Shown here piece by piece: positions 1-9,674 of a stretch of 64,000 bases of DNA. The notes beneath the pieces are model-generated. The model did not search any database and was not told where the DNA came from. It saw only the letters and a list, made by a program, of their open reading frames with translations. The DNA is from Candidatus Woesearchaeota archaeon (GTDB lineage: Archaea; Nanobdellota; Nanobdellia; Woesearchaeales; UBA10216). Every line of letters starts with the position of its first letter. The first letter of the stretch is position 1. The stretch lies in assembly GCA_016192905.1 (NCBI GenBank), contig JACPTG010000004.1, forward strand, positions 69,745 through 133,744, read 5' to 3'. The translations under genes and the position numbers were made by a program.

Positions 1-78
1 GCCAAAGTTTCCAATCCCCGTGGCAGCTGAATCATCTGGAAAAGTTTTTTCAACAGCCACAATTACATCAATTACCAT
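1..78 (-). CDS. Partial hypothetical protein (N-terminus MVIDVIVAVEKTFPDDSAATGIGNFG), runs off the window edge
   Basis: Open frame from ATG at 78 on the minus strand to the window edge; divergent from the next genes. Confidence 0.3.
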   Translation of the reverse strand, partial: MVIDVIVAVEKTFPDDSAATGIGNFG

Positions 79-160
79 CGCTATTCTCTAGGGAGCCATA
101 AAGGCCCTGGCTCCTGTAAGCGAATTCTGGGTTAATAAAATTGTTCGAGGTGTTTGTAAA

Positions 161-514
161 ATGGCTGATGCTTATATCGATGGCAAAGTCCTGCCTGCAA
201 ATATGGCGTTTTTTGCTGATGTTGCCGGAACATTGCATCCTGAGTGCATGGGAAGTGGAAATTCAGGATACCGTAATTCAGATGTAGCTGTATTTTCAGG
301 AGGCACTGATTATCGCCTGGTACTGCTTGCGGCGAGAGCTCCGCATCAGATTTATGGGCAGGTTTCCCCAATAGTGCGGGCTGCTGTTGTGGAGGGGGAT
401 GTCAGACCTGAAAACCTGGCAGCGATGCTTGAGGGCGTTACACAGAAATATGTCCAAAGTCCTGGTGAGGCTGTGGGTTATTTGCAAAGGCATTCCGCAC
501 AAACAAAAGGTTAA
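161..514 (+). CDS. Hypothetical protein
   Basis: 117 aa ORF, followed closely by a co-directional ORF. Confidence 0.45.
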   Translation: MADAYIDGKVLPANMAFFADVAGTLHPECMGSGNSGYRNSDVAVFSGGTDYRLVLLAARAPHQIYGQVSPIVRAAVVEGDVRPENLAAMLEGVTQKYVQSPGEAVGYLQRHSAQTKG

Positions 515-528
515 CTGAGGAGTATCCG

Positions 529-849
529 ATGTTGGCATTGAATCGGACTCTTGCCAGCCTGCTGAACAGCATTGAAAGGGGCTGCGAATTCCGCATGGCT
601 GCGGAGGTTTCAGTAAGATACTCAGTGCAGGAAAGCAGGGTTTATTCAACCCTTTATGACAGGAACGTTAAGGGCGGAGTGGTTCTGGCAAGGGAAAAGG
701 ATGGAAGCTTCAGCCTTTGCGGGCTTGGCCTGGTGACAGGGAACTGGTATGGCAGGGGTGACTCAGCCTTTGCAGCTGGATACGATGAGAATATGCCTCG
801 CCAATACAGGGCATTGGTAAGAGTAACTCTAGAAGGTTATGAGCCTTAA
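529..849 (+). CDS. Hypothetical protein
   Basis: 106 aa ORF in tandem with the previous ORF. Confidence 0.5.
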   Translation: MLALNRTLASLLNSIERGCEFRMAAEVSVRYSVQESRVYSTLYDRNVKGGVVLAREKDGSFSLCGLGLVTGNWYGRGDSAFAAGYDENMPRQYRALVRVTLEGYEP

Positions 850-1611
850 AGGCACCTTTGCCCGCCTTACAGTTATCTCCGCACCCTCCTTAAACTGATG
901 CTCATGATGATGGCTGTCAACAACCACAATGCCATTCCAGTTAAGGGACTTTATTTTCAAGGACGCATCAGGCGGAAGCATCCCCTGCAGAAGCCTGGGC
1001 CTTGTCAGCCTGCCGAAAAAAGGCTCCCTGACCAGATATTGCATTCTTTTGTCATGAATGGGAATGCGCTTGCCTCCAGCGCTTCCAATCCAGCCAGTGC
1101 TTCCAGCAGCTGTTGAGACAAGCACGCCGCTGCTCTTCTGGAACTCCTGCCTGCCGCCTATCTTCAAAACATACCTTGCCGTGAGATAAGGCTTTGCGCT
1201 TCCAATGTAAACCTCGTTCACAGCAAGCTCTGGCCTTGAAATCCCGCCCTTGACCCTGATTGTGGACTCAAGCCTGGACAGGCTGACTACCTTATGGCGG
1301 CCCTTCAGCAACAGGCCCAGTTTTCTTTCAAAGTCAGTTTTGGATGCCCTTGCAAAGAACCCCTCGTTTTCCCTCAGATTTGCAGCGACTGAAAGAACAG
1401 GCTGCCTGCCAACATACCTTGCTGTCCTGAGGAAGGTTCCGTCACCCCCAACAGTGATAATCAGGCCAGCCTTTTTCAGCCTGCCTGCCGAAAGCTCATC
1501 CCTGTTTATGCAGGAATGTGCTATTCCGCTTCGGTGCAGCGCCTTCCTTACAACATTCTCTGTCCCAAAAGTGTCCTTATAACACACCACAAGCACGCTT
1601 TTTGGAATCAT
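829..1611 (-). CDS. nadK: NAD(+) kinase-like protein
   Basis: GGDGTFLRTAR motif and STAAGSTGW motif typical of ATP-NAD kinases. Confidence 0.85.
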   Translation of the reverse strand: MIPKSVLVVCYKDTFGTENVVRKALHRSGIAHSCINRDELSAGRLKKAGLIITVGGDGTFLRTARYVGRQPVLSVAANLRENEGFFARASKTDFERKLGLLLKGRHKVVSLSRLESTIRVKGGISRPELAVNEVYIGSAKPYLTARYVLKIGGRQEFQKSSGVLVSTAAGSTGWIGSAGGKRIPIHDKRMQYLVREPFFGRLTRPRLLQGMLPPDASLKIKSLNWNGIVVVDSHHHEHQFKEGAEITVRRAKVPLRLITF

Positions 1612-1645
1612 TTTGTCGTTAAATCCAGGTTCATGTTCCGGCCAT

Positions 1646-4507
1646 TTATTTTATTACTATCGCAGGCTTTCCAGGCATTGCCTGCTTTGCCTTTTGTTCG
1701 CTGCTTTTTTCAGCATCCATAATTTCAATGGCTAATCCGAATTCGTCTTTTATGAAATCTTCAGCTTCCTTCAGCACTTTCAGCTCTTGCGCGTGGCTGA
1801 TTTCTGCCTGTGGAAGTTTTCTTGAGCTTACCATTTTCGGCAGGATTTTTTGTATTTCTTCTCCATGTGCCTTGAAGTTCGTGTCTTGCATTATTCCCTT
1901 CAGGACTTTGTCGGGGTTCTCGTCCATGAGCCTGCTGGCCTTGCTGAAAAGCTCATGCTTCCATTCCGGGCTGACAAGCAGGATTGCCTTGCTTGGCTTT
2001 TCAATGTTGGCCAGCCTTATTATTTCCCTTATATCGCTTATTATGCTCCTTATTAATTCTTCGCTCTTGTCGAGGCTGATTTCTATGGCTTTCTGGTTTG
2101 CCCCGGGCCATTTTTCATGTGATACCAGGCCTTTCTTCCCCATTGCGCTCCAGCATTCCTCTGCAAAGTGGGGTGCAAAGGGGGTTAGCATTATGGTCAG
2201 GCTTTCCGAGTATAGCTTTAGGGCTTTCTTGTTTGGCCTGCCTCTTGTTCGTTTCATGTACCATTTAAGGTTGCGTTGCATTTCCAGGAACGAGTGGTAT
2301 AATGCGCTTTTGAACATCATTTTTTCCATGCATTCTGTTGCATTGCTTATGTTCTGGTTTATCTGGCTTTCAAGCCACTTGTCTATTGCCAGTTCATTTT
2401 CTCTTCCTTTTCCATAATGCTCGGAGATGAATTCGTGCACCTCTGTGAGCTTCTTCTTTGCTGTTTCAAGGAACTCCATATCGTAATTTGCATCATCTAT
2501 TCCTTCTCCTGCGTTTGCTGCTGCAAGCCTGACAATGTCCGGGCCATGCTTGGTATAGAGTTCCCTCATTGTGAAGAAGTTGCCTTTTGACTTGGACATC
2601 TTCTCATTGTTGACCATTATCCTTCCATTTATGATAAAGGCTTTCGGCCAGTATTTCTTAGGGAACAGTGCCACATGGTTGAAGATGCAGAATGACAGGT
2701 GGTTTTGGATTAAGTCCTTTGCAGAGTTCCTGAAGTCAAAGGGATACCAGTACTCAAAATCAGCCCTCATTGTATCAACCATTTTTATTGGTATTCCTGT
2801 TGACTTTGAAACATGGCTGGCTTCCCCTTTGCCGTGGAACACATAATCCCAGAACTCGTCGTTTAGTTTTTCTGTGCTGAACCCGTAATCTTTTGGATTT
2901 TCAAGGTATTTTGATATTGTCCCGTAAGCCATCTGTATGGTGGAATCTGATAGCGATTCTATTACCCAGTTTTGGTCCCATGGCAGCTTTGTTCCAAGGC
3001 CATATTCTCGGGTGCATGCCCAGTGGTCAAGCCAGTCCAGGACATAGTCAAATTGCTTCCTTACAACCTCAGGGTATATCTGCATTGAGCCAAGGCATTC
3101 ATGGGCCTTTTCCTTCCATGCAGGGTCATTGTATTCGATGAACCACTGGTCCTCAACTATCTTCACAACGCAGGGTGTCAGGCATCTGCAGACTACTTTT
3201 CCAGTTAGCTCATGGAACATAACCGCATCCCCTGACTTCAGGAGGTCTTTTTTAATGACCGCCTGGGCCTCAGGTACACTCAGGCCTGCGTACTTGCCGC
3301 AGTTTTTCTTCATTATTCCCTTTCTGTATACAGACCTGTTAAGCTCTCCCTTGGCTTCCTCAAGCTTTTCCTTCTCGGCAGGGGATTTTATCCTGTATTT
3401 GTCAAGCATCTCCTGGCCAAGGTTGTCTCCCATTCCTTCAACGCTGATTATGGATATCGGCTTCAGGCTCTGCACAACTTTGGGGTCCAGGTTGTATTTT
3501 TTAACCATGCCAGGATTAGCCTGGAGGCGCTGGCATTCCATAAGGTCAATCGGGTCCTCCAAAGCAGAATATACAATTCCAGAGCCCACGCCGGACTCAA
3601 TAAACCCTGCAGGGGCGATGTACAGTTCATAGTCAACCAGCGGTCCCTTTGCCCATTTGCCGATTAGCTCAGAGGCCTTTACTTCGCCTATTACCCTGGC
3701 CTTTGAATGCTGCTGCCCTATCTTTTCCACAGCCTCCCTGCTAACCACCCATTTCTCTGAATTGACCTCTACAACGCTGTACGTCACATCAGGGTTCACC
3801 CAGAGATGAGTCTGGCCAAGCAGGGCGTCAGGCCTTGTTGTCCCGGCCATGATATACTTGTCTGAATCCTTCAGCCTGAACTTGGCCCAAATAAAATCCT
3901 TTGGAGTCTCGCCCTCACCATCAGCCCTGTCGTGGTCTCCCACGGGCACGTTGTCTTTAGGACACCATACGACCGGATGCTTTCCTTTTTTCACAAGTCC
4001 CTTTTCATGCAGCCTGTTGAACTGCCATGTAATGAACGCGTCATACGACGGGTTAAGGTGTGTTGTCCTGAACGCATACCTTTCATCAATTGCAAAGCCC
4101 ATTGCCTTTGAATCCTTCAGGGTTTCCTTCGGGAAATAGTCGCACCAGTATTCAGGGTCGGCGAATTTTGGGATTTCCCTCTCATCTATTCCCATTTTCT
4201 TCAGCGTTTCTATCTGCGTTTTTTCGCCCTCCCTGACTCTCTGCGCTGCAGCTATTATCGGGGTGCCGGTGCAGTGGTAGCCGTACTTTGCAAGGACATT
4301 GAAGCCCTTCATTCTCTTATAACGCATCACTATCTCAGAAAAGGTATAAGTGAACAAGTGGCCGAGGTGCAACAGCCCGCTCATGTAAGGGTAGACTATG
4401 GCGACGTAATACTTGGGCTTCTTCCTGTTTCCTGCATCAGCTTGGAATATCCTTTCCCGCTCCCACTCACGCTGCCATTTGGCCGCGATTTTATTAAAGT
4501 CCAGCAT
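1646..4507 (-). CDS. leuS: Leucyl-tRNA synthetase, archaeal type
   Basis: 953 aa; HLGH class I signature (YPYMSGLLHLGHLFTYT) and KMSKSKGN. Confidence 0.97.
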   Translation of the reverse strand: MLDFNKIAAKWQREWERERIFQADAGNRKKPKYYVAIVYPYMSGLLHLGHLFTYTFSEIVMRYKRMKGFNVLAKYGYHCTGTPIIAAAQRVREGEKTQIETLKKMGIDEREIPKFADPEYWCDYFPKETLKDSKAMGFAIDERYAFRTTHLNPSYDAFITWQFNRLHEKGLVKKGKHPVVWCPKDNVPVGDHDRADGEGETPKDFIWAKFRLKDSDKYIMAGTTRPDALLGQTHLWVNPDVTYSVVEVNSEKWVVSREAVEKIGQQHSKARVIGEVKASELIGKWAKGPLVDYELYIAPAGFIESGVGSGIVYSALEDPIDLMECQRLQANPGMVKKYNLDPKVVQSLKPISIISVEGMGDNLGQEMLDKYRIKSPAEKEKLEEAKGELNRSVYRKGIMKKNCGKYAGLSVPEAQAVIKKDLLKSGDAVMFHELTGKVVCRCLTPCVVKIVEDQWFIEYNDPAWKEKAHECLGSMQIYPEVVRKQFDYVLDWLDHWACTREYGLGTKLPWDQNWVIESLSDSTIQMAYGTISKYLENPKDYGFSTEKLNDEFWDYVFHGKGEASHVSKSTGIPIKMVDTMRADFEYWYPFDFRNSAKDLIQNHLSFCIFNHVALFPKKYWPKAFIINGRIMVNNEKMSKSKGNFFTMRELYTKHGPDIVRLAAANAGEGIDDANYDMEFLETAKKKLTEVHEFISEHYGKGRENELAIDKWLESQINQNISNATECMEKMMFKSALYHSFLEMQRNLKWYMKRTRGRPNKKALKLYSESLTIMLTPFAPHFAEECWSAMGKKGLVSHEKWPGANQKAIEISLDKSEELIRSIISDIREIIRLANIEKPSKAILLVSPEWKHELFSKASRLMDENPDKVLKGIMQDTNFKAHGEEIQKILPKMVSSRKLPQAEISHAQELKVLKEAEDFIKDEFGLAIEIMDAEKSSEQKAKQAMPGKPAIVIK

Positions 4508-4622
4508 ACCGCAGCGGGGTAGGCGTTGGCTTTTAAAAGTTTGCCAATATCAACATATTAACTTCAAACTGCCTTGGAACTATCACAAGGCTTTTAATGT
4601 AGCCCTGAGCACGCCTGTGCAT

Positions 4623-5102
4623 ATGGGGTTTTGCATACGAGGTTTTTGGATTTGCGCCCTTGCACTTATCCTGGCAGGCTGTGCTGCACAGGAGCCCAGG
4701 GTTGATTATCTCGGCCCTTCGGATAACCTTTCGATTAGCTATTCCAGCACCAGCTTTGCATTCTCCCCTTACAGGGAAACCATTGAAGTCTTTCCAAACG
4801 GCAGCATAAGCTACCGCTACTACGAGTTGGACAGGGCGGGGCAGGTTGTAAACATCACCGCGGCTTCTGACAAAGAACTGGGCGCTGATTACGACAGGCT
4901 GATATCCATTATAACAGAACAGCCTGATTTCTTCTCGGTTCCAAAAGAGCTCAGGAATGAGCAGTGCAGGGACGGGGCTGAAGAGGAGCTTGCAATTGAA
5001 TATAACGGGAGGTTTCACTCTGTTTCTGCCTCCTGCCCTGAGAACGCCAAGTTTACAAGCATCACCAACTTCCTGAATGGGCTTTTTGCAGCTAACCGGT
5101 AA
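4623..5102 (+). CDS. Putative lipoprotein
   Basis: Internal ATG gives MGFCIRGFWICALALILAGCAAQ, a signal peptide with lipobox LAGC. Confidence 0.6.
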   Translation: MGFCIRGFWICALALILAGCAAQEPRVDYLGPSDNLSISYSSTSFAFSPYRETIEVFPNGSISYRYYELDRAGQVVNITAASDKELGADYDRLISIITEQPDFFSVPKELRNEQCRDGAEEELAIEYNGRFHSVSASCPENAKFTSITNFLNGLFAANR

Positions 5103-5103
5103 A

Positions 5104-5538
5104 TTAAGCTATAACTTCAAGGTCTAGCTTTTCAAAAAGCCTGTCGAAAGTTGCGATTCGGCGGATTTGGCCCATGCGCATTATTGCCTGCGTAGTGCAA
5201 TCTGTAAAGCTGAACGGCTCGTTCGAGGAATCAAAAATCCTGTAAGCCACCTCAAAAGTATGGATATCTGCATGGATTATGCAAATGGTTCCCTTAATCT
5301 GTCTTCCAACCGTTTTAGAGCTTTCCTTGCCAAATTTTCTGAGCGTTACAGACAAAACCTCGTCAAAAACATCTGCTGAGGTCACAGCCAAGCCATATTC
5401 ATTTTCGTCAATAGCCTTTGACAACTCGACGGCCCTTTTGTGGTGTACGTCTGTTTCCATGTAAACCGCCAATAGGTAACTTGCGTCAAGAAAAACAGGC
5501 ACACGCTCACCCGTAAAGAATCTCATCCACCTGCTCAC
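5104..5538 (-). CDS. PIN-domain ribonuclease (VapC-like toxin)
   Basis: VFLDASYLLAVY...FSFTDCTTQAIM...IATFDRLF acidic PIN motifs; overlaps a small upstream antitoxin-like ORF. Confidence 0.8.
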   Translation of the reverse strand: MSRWMRFFTGERVPVFLDASYLLAVYMETDVHHKRAVELSKAIDENEYGLAVTSADVFDEVLSVTLRKFGKESSKTVGRQIKGTICIIHADIHTFEVAYRIFDSSNEPFSFTDCTTQAIMRMGQIRRIATFDRLFEKLDLEVIA

Positions 5539-5740
5539 TATAAAAGGTGGTCTTTCCGTTCCCCTTCTCTGTCTTCCAATTGCTTAGTTTGAGCCTTGGC
5601 TTTCTTGACTCAGCAAGCCACCTCTCTATAGCCAGCGAAAGGGCAGCCCCTACTGGCATCTTCCATCTTGCAGCCTCAGCCTTAAGCTCGCTGAACGCAT
5701 CCTCATCAACATTCTTTATCGTTACCTGTATTCTACCCAT
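5507..5740 (-). CDS. VapB-like antitoxin
   Basis: Small ORF (MGRIQVTIKNVDEDAFSELKAEAARWKMPVGAALSLAIERWL) overlapping the start of the PIN gene; RHH-like N-terminus. Confidence 0.6.
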   Translation of the reverse strand: MGRIQVTIKNVDEDAFSELKAEAARWKMPVGAALSLAIERWLAESRKPRLKLSNWKTEKGNGKTTFYSEQVDEILYG

Positions 5741-5781
5741 GAGGTAAAACAAGTACAACTAGTATTTAAAATTTGCCATTT

Positions 5782-5979
5782 TCAAAACTTCTTGAACTGG
5801 GCAGCGGTGTCAACGAGGTCAACGTGGCCGAGCATCACGCCCCTGCAGCAGTACCTCTCAAGGCCGAGGTCGTCAAGTATCTTTTTCCTGTCCTCACCCT
5901 TCTGCAGGCGCTCCTGGTACTGCTCCCAAAGATGGCCTACAGGCTTCCCACAGCTCCAGCATCGAAGAGGTATTATCAT
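5782..5979 (-). CDS. rpoN: RNA polymerase subunit N (Rpb10)
   Basis: MIIPLRCWSCGKPVGHLWEQY...RYCCRGVMLGHVDL; start set at 5979. Confidence 0.93.
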   Translation of the reverse strand: MIIPLRCWSCGKPVGHLWEQYQERLQKGEDRKKILDDLGLERYCCRGVMLGHVDLVDTAAQFKKF

Positions 5980-6028
5980 GCCCTTCCCCCCATGGCATCG
6001 CATATGCCAAATATCGCGTAAATCATGC

Positions 6029-6439
6029 TCACCTGTAACTCTTCTGCGTCTTTGCCCTTGCCTTTCCTGCACTGTTCGGCTTCCTATCCTCCCTCTGCCT
6101 TACGTCAGCAACAAGAAGGTGCCTGTCGTACTCCAGGAATTCCTTTTCCAGGTCCTTATCCTTGGTGTGGTCAATAAGCGCCCTGGCTATCGTCAGCCTG
6201 GCAGCCTCAGCCTGGCTGAAAATGCCGCCGCCCCTAACATTGACTCTTATGTCCACCTTTGAAACATTATCCCCTGCTATCAGAAGGGGCTCCATTATTT
6301 TCATTCTTGCAAGCCTGGGCTGGTATGCCTCAAGCAGCACGCCGTTTATCCTTACCTCGCCATTTCCAGGCTTTAAGACTGACCTGGCAACTGCCTTCTT
6401 CCTCTTTCCTGAAGTGTTCACTAACTTAACTGCAGTCAT
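6029..6439 (-). CDS. rps9: Ribosomal protein uS9
   Basis: SGKRKKAVARSVLKPGNG...RKPNSAGKARAKTQKSYR C-terminus. Confidence 0.95.
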   Translation of the reverse strand: MTAVKLVNTSGKRKKAVARSVLKPGNGEVRINGVLLEAYQPRLARMKIMEPLLIAGDNVSKVDIRVNVRGGGIFSQAEAARLTIARALIDHTKDKDLEKEFLEYDRHLLVADVRQREDRKPNSAGKARAKTQKSYR

Positions 6440-6843
6440 TTTGCTATAAGCCTGCAAAGCTCCCTCACAGTTATGTAGTTTCTTGCGCTTGACTTTCGTA
6501 TGTCAGCTGCCTCAATAGTTTCCGCCTTTCCGCTGAACTCGGCAGGAAGGCCTATGAAGCACCTGACTTTCCTAAAAGCATCCCTTCCCCTTGCCTTTTT
6601 CCTTGGCACCATCCCCCTGATGGCCCTTCTTACATAGAGGTCAGGCCTTTTCTGGAAAAACGGGCCCTGCGTCGGCTGGCCAAGCTCCGTCCTCAGCCTA
6701 TGCTTAAGCAATATGTCCTTTTTCCTGCCGGTTATAACCGCCTTTTCTGAGTTGACTATAACAACCTCCTCGCCGCCCAATGCCTTTTTTGCAGCCAGAG
6801 TTGCCATCCTCCCAAGTATCAAGCCTGAAGCGTCGATTATCAT
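6436..6843 (-). CDS. rpl13: Ribosomal protein uL13
   Basis: MIIDASGLILGRMATLAAKKALGGEEVVIVNSEKAVITG; RAIRGMVPRKKARGRDAF. Confidence 0.95.
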   Translation of the reverse strand: MIIDASGLILGRMATLAAKKALGGEEVVIVNSEKAVITGRKKDILLKHRLRTELGQPTQGPFFQKRPDLYVRRAIRGMVPRKKARGRDAFRKVRCFIGLPAEFSGKAETIEAADIRKSSARNYITVRELCRLIAK

Positions 6844-7196
6844 CCTATTATCCTCACATTCTTGCCGTCTGAAGAGCTCATGAGTTCTGCGATTGTCATG
6901 GACTTTGCGTTTGCCCTGGATATTTTTTCCTCTGCCTGCCTGGAGAAGCTCCACGCTGCGATGGTCACCGGCTTCTCAAGCACGCCTGAGCTAAGCACCT
7001 TTCCAGGCACAACAACAGTCTCGCCCTCTGCAGCGTGCCTGTTTATCCTTGAAAGGTTGACAGCCCTCCTGTTCCTCGTGGGCTTCTCAAGGTCAGCGGC
7101 TATACGCTTCCAGAGCATTGCCTTCTCTGCATAAGCCTTCTTTCTCAGTTCCTCAATAAGCCGCCTCAGCTGCTCGTTTGTTGGTCCTGTTCTCAT
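6840..7196 (-). CDS. rpl18e: Ribosomal protein eL18 (L18e)
   Basis: Sequence and conserved operon position; NRRAVNLSRINRHAAEGETVVVPGKVLSSG. Confidence 0.93.
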   Translation of the reverse strand: MRTGPTNEQLRRLIEELRKKAYAEKAMLWKRIAADLEKPTRNRRAVNLSRINRHAAEGETVVVPGKVLSSGVLEKPVTIAAWSFSRQAEEKISRANAKSMTIAELMSSSDGKNVRIIG

Positions 7197-7206
7197 TTTC
7201 TTATAA

Positions 7207-7323
7207 TGCGGGGGACGAGATTCGAACTCGCGCACCCACTAAGGGACAAGGCCCTCAACCCTAAGCTCCATACGCATCTGCTCGCATGAATTTGCGCATT
7301 TGGCCAGGCTCTGCCACCCCCGC
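7207..7323 (-). tRNA. tRNA-Leu(GAG) with a predicted 31-nt intron (about 7261-7291) in the 5' strand of the anticodon stem
   Basis: GCGGGGG...CCCCCGCA acceptor, GCA/UGC D-stem, loop UUGAGGG with anticodon GAG, type II variable arm UCCCUUAGUGGGU, GCGAG-UUCGAAU-CUCGU T-arm; conserved location between rpoD and rpl18e. Confidence 0.88.
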
Positions 7324-7326
7324 ATC

Positions 7327-8115
7327 TTATTTTTTACCCAGCTCCTTCTGAAGCTGCTCCAGCTTTTCCTCATAAATGGCCATGGCCTGCCTGAGTATTT
7401 CCCTGCATTCCAGCTGGCCCCATGATTCCACGAAGAGCACGAAGTCATTTTCCTTCTCCTCAACCTTTACAGCGCCGCCTGTCAATTCCTCTATGGAGTC
7501 GCTAATATGGCTCTTTGCCAGCGCCCTTTCATCCACCGATACCTTGCCTGCCTTTGCGCTGAATATAGTCGGGTACTTCTCCACAAGCTCAGGGTCCTTT
7601 ATGTCCCCTGTAACCTTTATTTGCGGGTAATGCTTATAGTAAACCAGGCCAGGGCTCCACTTTGCATGCTGCTTTCCCCTTCCGAGCATTGCTGTAGCCT
7701 CAACCTCAATCTTCTGGCCCTTGAGAAGCTTTACTATGGGCATTTTGCCGTGCACTGGCTTGACCTTAGGGTCCTTTGACTTCAGCTCATCTGAATACAC
7801 GTAAGCTGCCTCTGCTGAGCTTAAGGACAGCTTTGCCTGGCATCTCGCACAGCCTGCGCCATTGCACTTGCATTCCTCAGGAAGGGTGTAATCATCGAGC
7901 TCTGTTTTCAGCGGGACAAGGCCGAGCCTGAGCGCAACCATCTCATCATACAGCACTGAGCTGTTCTTCCGTATTTCCACATCCTCAATTGCAAGGACCG
8001 GGACTTCCTCCATTGCCAAGCGCCTAATGGCGTTCAACATTGCAGAATCAGAGCCTGTAATAAGCACAGCAAGCCTGTTCGCCTTCCTGTCATAGTCAAG
8101 GACCTCGATTTCCAT
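7327..8115 (-). CDS. rpoD: RNA polymerase subunit D (Rpb3/RpoA-like)
   Basis: MEIEVLDYDRKANRLAVLITGSDSAMLNAIRRLAMEEVPVLAIEDVEI; operon position; C-rich CKCNGAGCARC. Confidence 0.95.
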   Translation of the reverse strand: MEIEVLDYDRKANRLAVLITGSDSAMLNAIRRLAMEEVPVLAIEDVEIRKNSSVLYDEMVALRLGLVPLKTELDDYTLPEECKCNGAGCARCQAKLSLSSAEAAYVYSDELKSKDPKVKPVHGKMPIVKLLKGQKIEVEATAMLGRGKQHAKWSPGLVYYKHYPQIKVTGDIKDPELVEKYPTIFSAKAGKVSVDERALAKSHISDSIEELTGGAVKVEEKENDFVLFVESWGQLECREILRQAMAIYEEKLEQLQKELGKK

Positions 8116-8118
8116 TTC

Positions 8119-8523
8119 TCACACTCTCCTTCCCCTTTTACCGCCTTTCTTCCTGCAGCCGTCATGGGGTATTGGCGTGACATCCTCTATTATGCCAATC
8201 TTCAGCCCCATCCTTGAAAGCGCCCTCACTGCGGCCTGCGCCCCTGGCCCTGGGTTGCTTGGGCCGTCATGGCCTCCAGGAGCCTTTATCTTTACATGTA
8301 TCCCGGTAATTCCCTTTTCGAAAGCTGTCTCAGCCGCCTTCTTTGCAGCTATCATTGCCGCTGTCGGCGAACTCTCCATCCTGTCTGCCTTAACAACCAT
8401 CCCTCCCGAGGCCTTGCTTATAGTCTCTGTCCCTGTCACGTCAGTGATGTGTATAATTGTGTTGTTGTAGCTGGAGAAAATGTGCGCGATTCCCCACCTA
8501 GTATCCTGCCTTGCCATTTTCAC
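8119..8523 (-). CDS. rps11: Ribosomal protein uS11
   Basis: [38 protein letters not shown]. Confidence 0.97.
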   Translation of the reverse strand: MKMARQDTRWGIAHIFSSYNNTIIHITDVTGTETISKASGGMVVKADRMESSPTAAMIAAKKAAETAFEKGITGIHVKIKAPGGHDGPSNPGPGAQAAVRALSRMGLKIGIIEDVTPIPHDGCRKKGGKRGRRV

Positions 8524-9029
8524 ACAGCCCTTTCCGGGTGGCCTGCCTTTGCAAAAGGCGATTTTTCAGCAAACCCTATCTTATCCTCCTCGTCAGTCCT
8601 GACAAGATACGAGGGGGATGTAACCTTCCTGTTTCCAACCACCACATGCGAGTGAGTTATCATCTGCCTTGACTGGCTGGAAGTCCTTGCAAGGCTCTTC
8701 CTAACCAGCAGTGACTGAAGCCTCCTGTCAAGGATGTTCTTGATGGTTATATCCAGCACAGACTCGAGGCTCCTGCTCCTCAGAAGGCCAAGCGACGAGA
8801 GCCTGCTGAGCAACTGCTCGCTTTCCCTCCCTGACTGAAGCGTCTTCTCTGCAATAAGCCTTTTAGCCTGCGACGTGAATGTCTTGAGCTGCGAACTGGC
8901 CTTCCATATCTCCCTCTTGTTGGAAAGACCATACTCAGTTATCAGCGCCCTTTCATCATCTATCCTTGCCTTCTGCCACAAATGGCTGGGCGTTGAATAC
9001 TTCCTCTTAATCTTCCTCGGGTCGCCCAT
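8520..9029 (-). CDS. rps4: Ribosomal protein uS4
   Basis: [19 protein letters not shown]4 domain [24 protein letters not shown]. Confidence 0.96.
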   Translation of the reverse strand: MGDPRKIKRKYSTPSHLWQKARIDDERALITEYGLSNKREIWKASSQLKTFTSQAKRLIAEKTLQSGRESEQLLSRLSSLGLLRSRSLESVLDITIKNILDRRLQSLLVRKSLARTSSQSRQMITHSHVVVGNRKVTSPSYLVRTDEEDKIGFAEKSPFAKAGHPERAV

Positions 9030-9030
9030 C

Positions 9031-9504
9031 TTACTGCGTCTTGCCGCTCACCTTTTTCTTCACAACCCCAAGAACCTTTCCCTTGTTCCTCCTGAAGTTG
9101 CTCCTTGTGCGCTGGCCCCTAACAGGCGCGCCCATCCCATGCCTTATCCCCCTGTAGCTCCTGATCTTCTTCATGAGCTTGACGTCATTCTCAAGCGAAT
9201 ATGCCAGGTCTGTGGTCAAAAGGTGCTTGTTCAACCCGTCCTCAACGTCCTTCCTCCTGTTCAGCATCCAAGCAGGCATCAGCTCAGGAGCATTCCTAAT
9301 GTTCATCTCAAGGCTCTTAACCTCCTCATCTGTGAGGATTCCTGCCTTCTTCATCCTGTCTACGCTGCTAAGCGAGCAAACAGCTGCAGCAAAAGAGTAT
9401 GATACGCCTTTAATTTTCCTTAAGGCGGCGGCTATCTGCTTGTTGCCATCAAGGTCTGTATTAGCCACCCTTACAAGATACCTGAAATTTTCCTTTTCAT
9501 CCAT
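9031..9504 (-). CDS. rps13: Ribosomal protein uS13
   Basis: SYRGIRHGMGAPVRGQRTRSNFRRNKG. Confidence 0.96.
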   Translation of the reverse strand: MDEKENFRYLVRVANTDLDGNKQIAAALRKIKGVSYSFAAAVCSLSSVDRMKKAGILTDEEVKSLEMNIRNAPELMPAWMLNRRKDVEDGLNKHLLTTDLAYSLENDVKLMKKIRSYRGIRHGMGAPVRGQRTRSNFRRNKGKVLGVVKKKVSGKTQ

Positions 9505-9513
9505 TTTATTTAC

Positions 9514-9592
9514 AGTCCCGAGAATAGAGTCCAGTTGCCTGGCCCTCAGTCGCTTGCCGTCTCCGGCTCACTCGGGCTTATCCGAGGGGATT
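9514..9592 (-). promoter_or_regulatory. Putative structured 5' leader of the rps13 operon
   Basis: On the minus strand: CUCGG-AUAAGC-CCGAG, GCCG-GAGA-CGGC and CCAG-GCAA-CUGG hairpins (two GNRA tetraloops), downstream of TTTAAATAT and upstream of the rps13 ATG. Confidence 0.5.
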
Positions 9593-9674
9593 ATGGAGTG
9601 ATATTTAAAGGTTGCCAAAACCCTGCCTGAAAATGTTGAAAAAGCTTTTTATAATGCCCCGGGTTCGCTGATTC

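Noticed and set aside
92-114. GGAGCC...GGCTCC hairpin as a terminator or regulatory element
   Set aside because: Six-bp stem only, no U-tract, and edge location prevents context reading.
1728-2417. 229-aa plus-strand ORF within leuS
   Set aside because: Shadow ORF opposite the conserved leuS frame.
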